Assembly (NCBI GenBank): GCA_036365145.1
Contig: JAEOAD010000031.1
Location: forward strand, 7,784,001-7,848,000
DNA from: Orientallactaga sibirica
Taxonomy: Eukaryota > Chordata > Mammalia > Rodentia > Dipodidae
Direction: 5' to 3'
Length of the DNA: 64,000 nucleotides
Each line of letters begins with the position of its first letter. Positions within the stretch are counted from its first letter, which is position 1. A program made the translations under genes and the position numbers. Positions 63,957-64,000 of the stretch are shown here, piece by piece. The notes under the pieces are model-generated. The model was not told the origin of the DNA and did no database searches. It saw nothing but the letters and a program-made list of their open reading frames with translations.

Positions 63957-64000
63957 CTGAACTTGATTTGAGAGGTTGGTTTTATCTGGACTCCTCATTT

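Noticed and set aside
1..64000. CRISPR-like regularly spaced repeats
   Set aside because: The repeats are dispersed SINEs and microsatellites in eukaryotic DNA; no array exists.

Overview
This window is mammalian nuclear DNA, most likely from a rodent and probably a jerboa-type (dipodid) species. It is packed with three SINE families that fit rodents: B1 (7SL-derived, 'ggtggcgcacgcctttaatcccagc' type head, given here only as a description), a tRNA-derived family of the B2 superfamily with an A box (TGGCTTAGCGG type) and a B box (GGTTCGATTCC type) that I call DIP-like, and older B3-like copies. The dipodid assignment rests on my memory of these SINE consensus sequences and was not checked against a database. 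I see no protein-coding exon, tRNA, rRNA or other RNA gene that I can support. The longest open frames are short and fall in simple repeats, SINEs or unique DNA with no protein signature. The stretch looks intergenic or like the inside of a large intron.

Layout. 1-5.9 kb: unique DNA with microsatellites, two MIR fragments and the first SINEs. 5.9-9.0 kb: a B3 SINE split by a composite L1/B1/DIP insertion; this holds the only clear coding remnant, the LINE-1 ORF2 C-terminus. 9-20 kb: unique DNA, B1 and DIP copies, a head-to-head DIP pair and antisense L1 3'-UTR pieces. 20.8-22.4 kb: an antisense L1 3' UTR carrying an unassigned L1-mobilised retroposon, then an old interspersed repeat. 26-26.7 kb: an ERVL-MaLR-type LTR split by B3. 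29.7-34.1 kb: unique blocks that look like conserved non-coding elements. 33.1-35.1 kb: a pair of related segments. 35.7-41.1 kb: remnants of old DNA transposons, MIR and an antisense L1 with a perfect target-site duplication. 41.4-42.2 kb: another regulatory-looking unique block. 45-49.5 kb: stacked SINEs, Tigger-like pieces and an LTR. 53.5-55.1 kb: a four-level nest of LTR, B3, DIP and a second LTR. 58.9-60 kb and 61.7-62.3 kb: AT-rich, homeobox-site-rich unique blocks. 60.5-64 kb: dense SINEs.

How the parts relate. The DIP, B1 and L1 copies carry A-rich tails and 12-19 bp target-site duplications, so they were mobilised by the L1 machinery, and nesting gives their order: MIR and DNA transposons oldest, then MaLR LTRs, B3, L1 and B1, with DIP youngest. 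Two observations stand out. A long DIP subfamily carries a CTCF-like core inside each copy. Unique blocks at 30.0, 41.5 and 41.95 kb share a CpG-containing motif of 14-18 identical bases.
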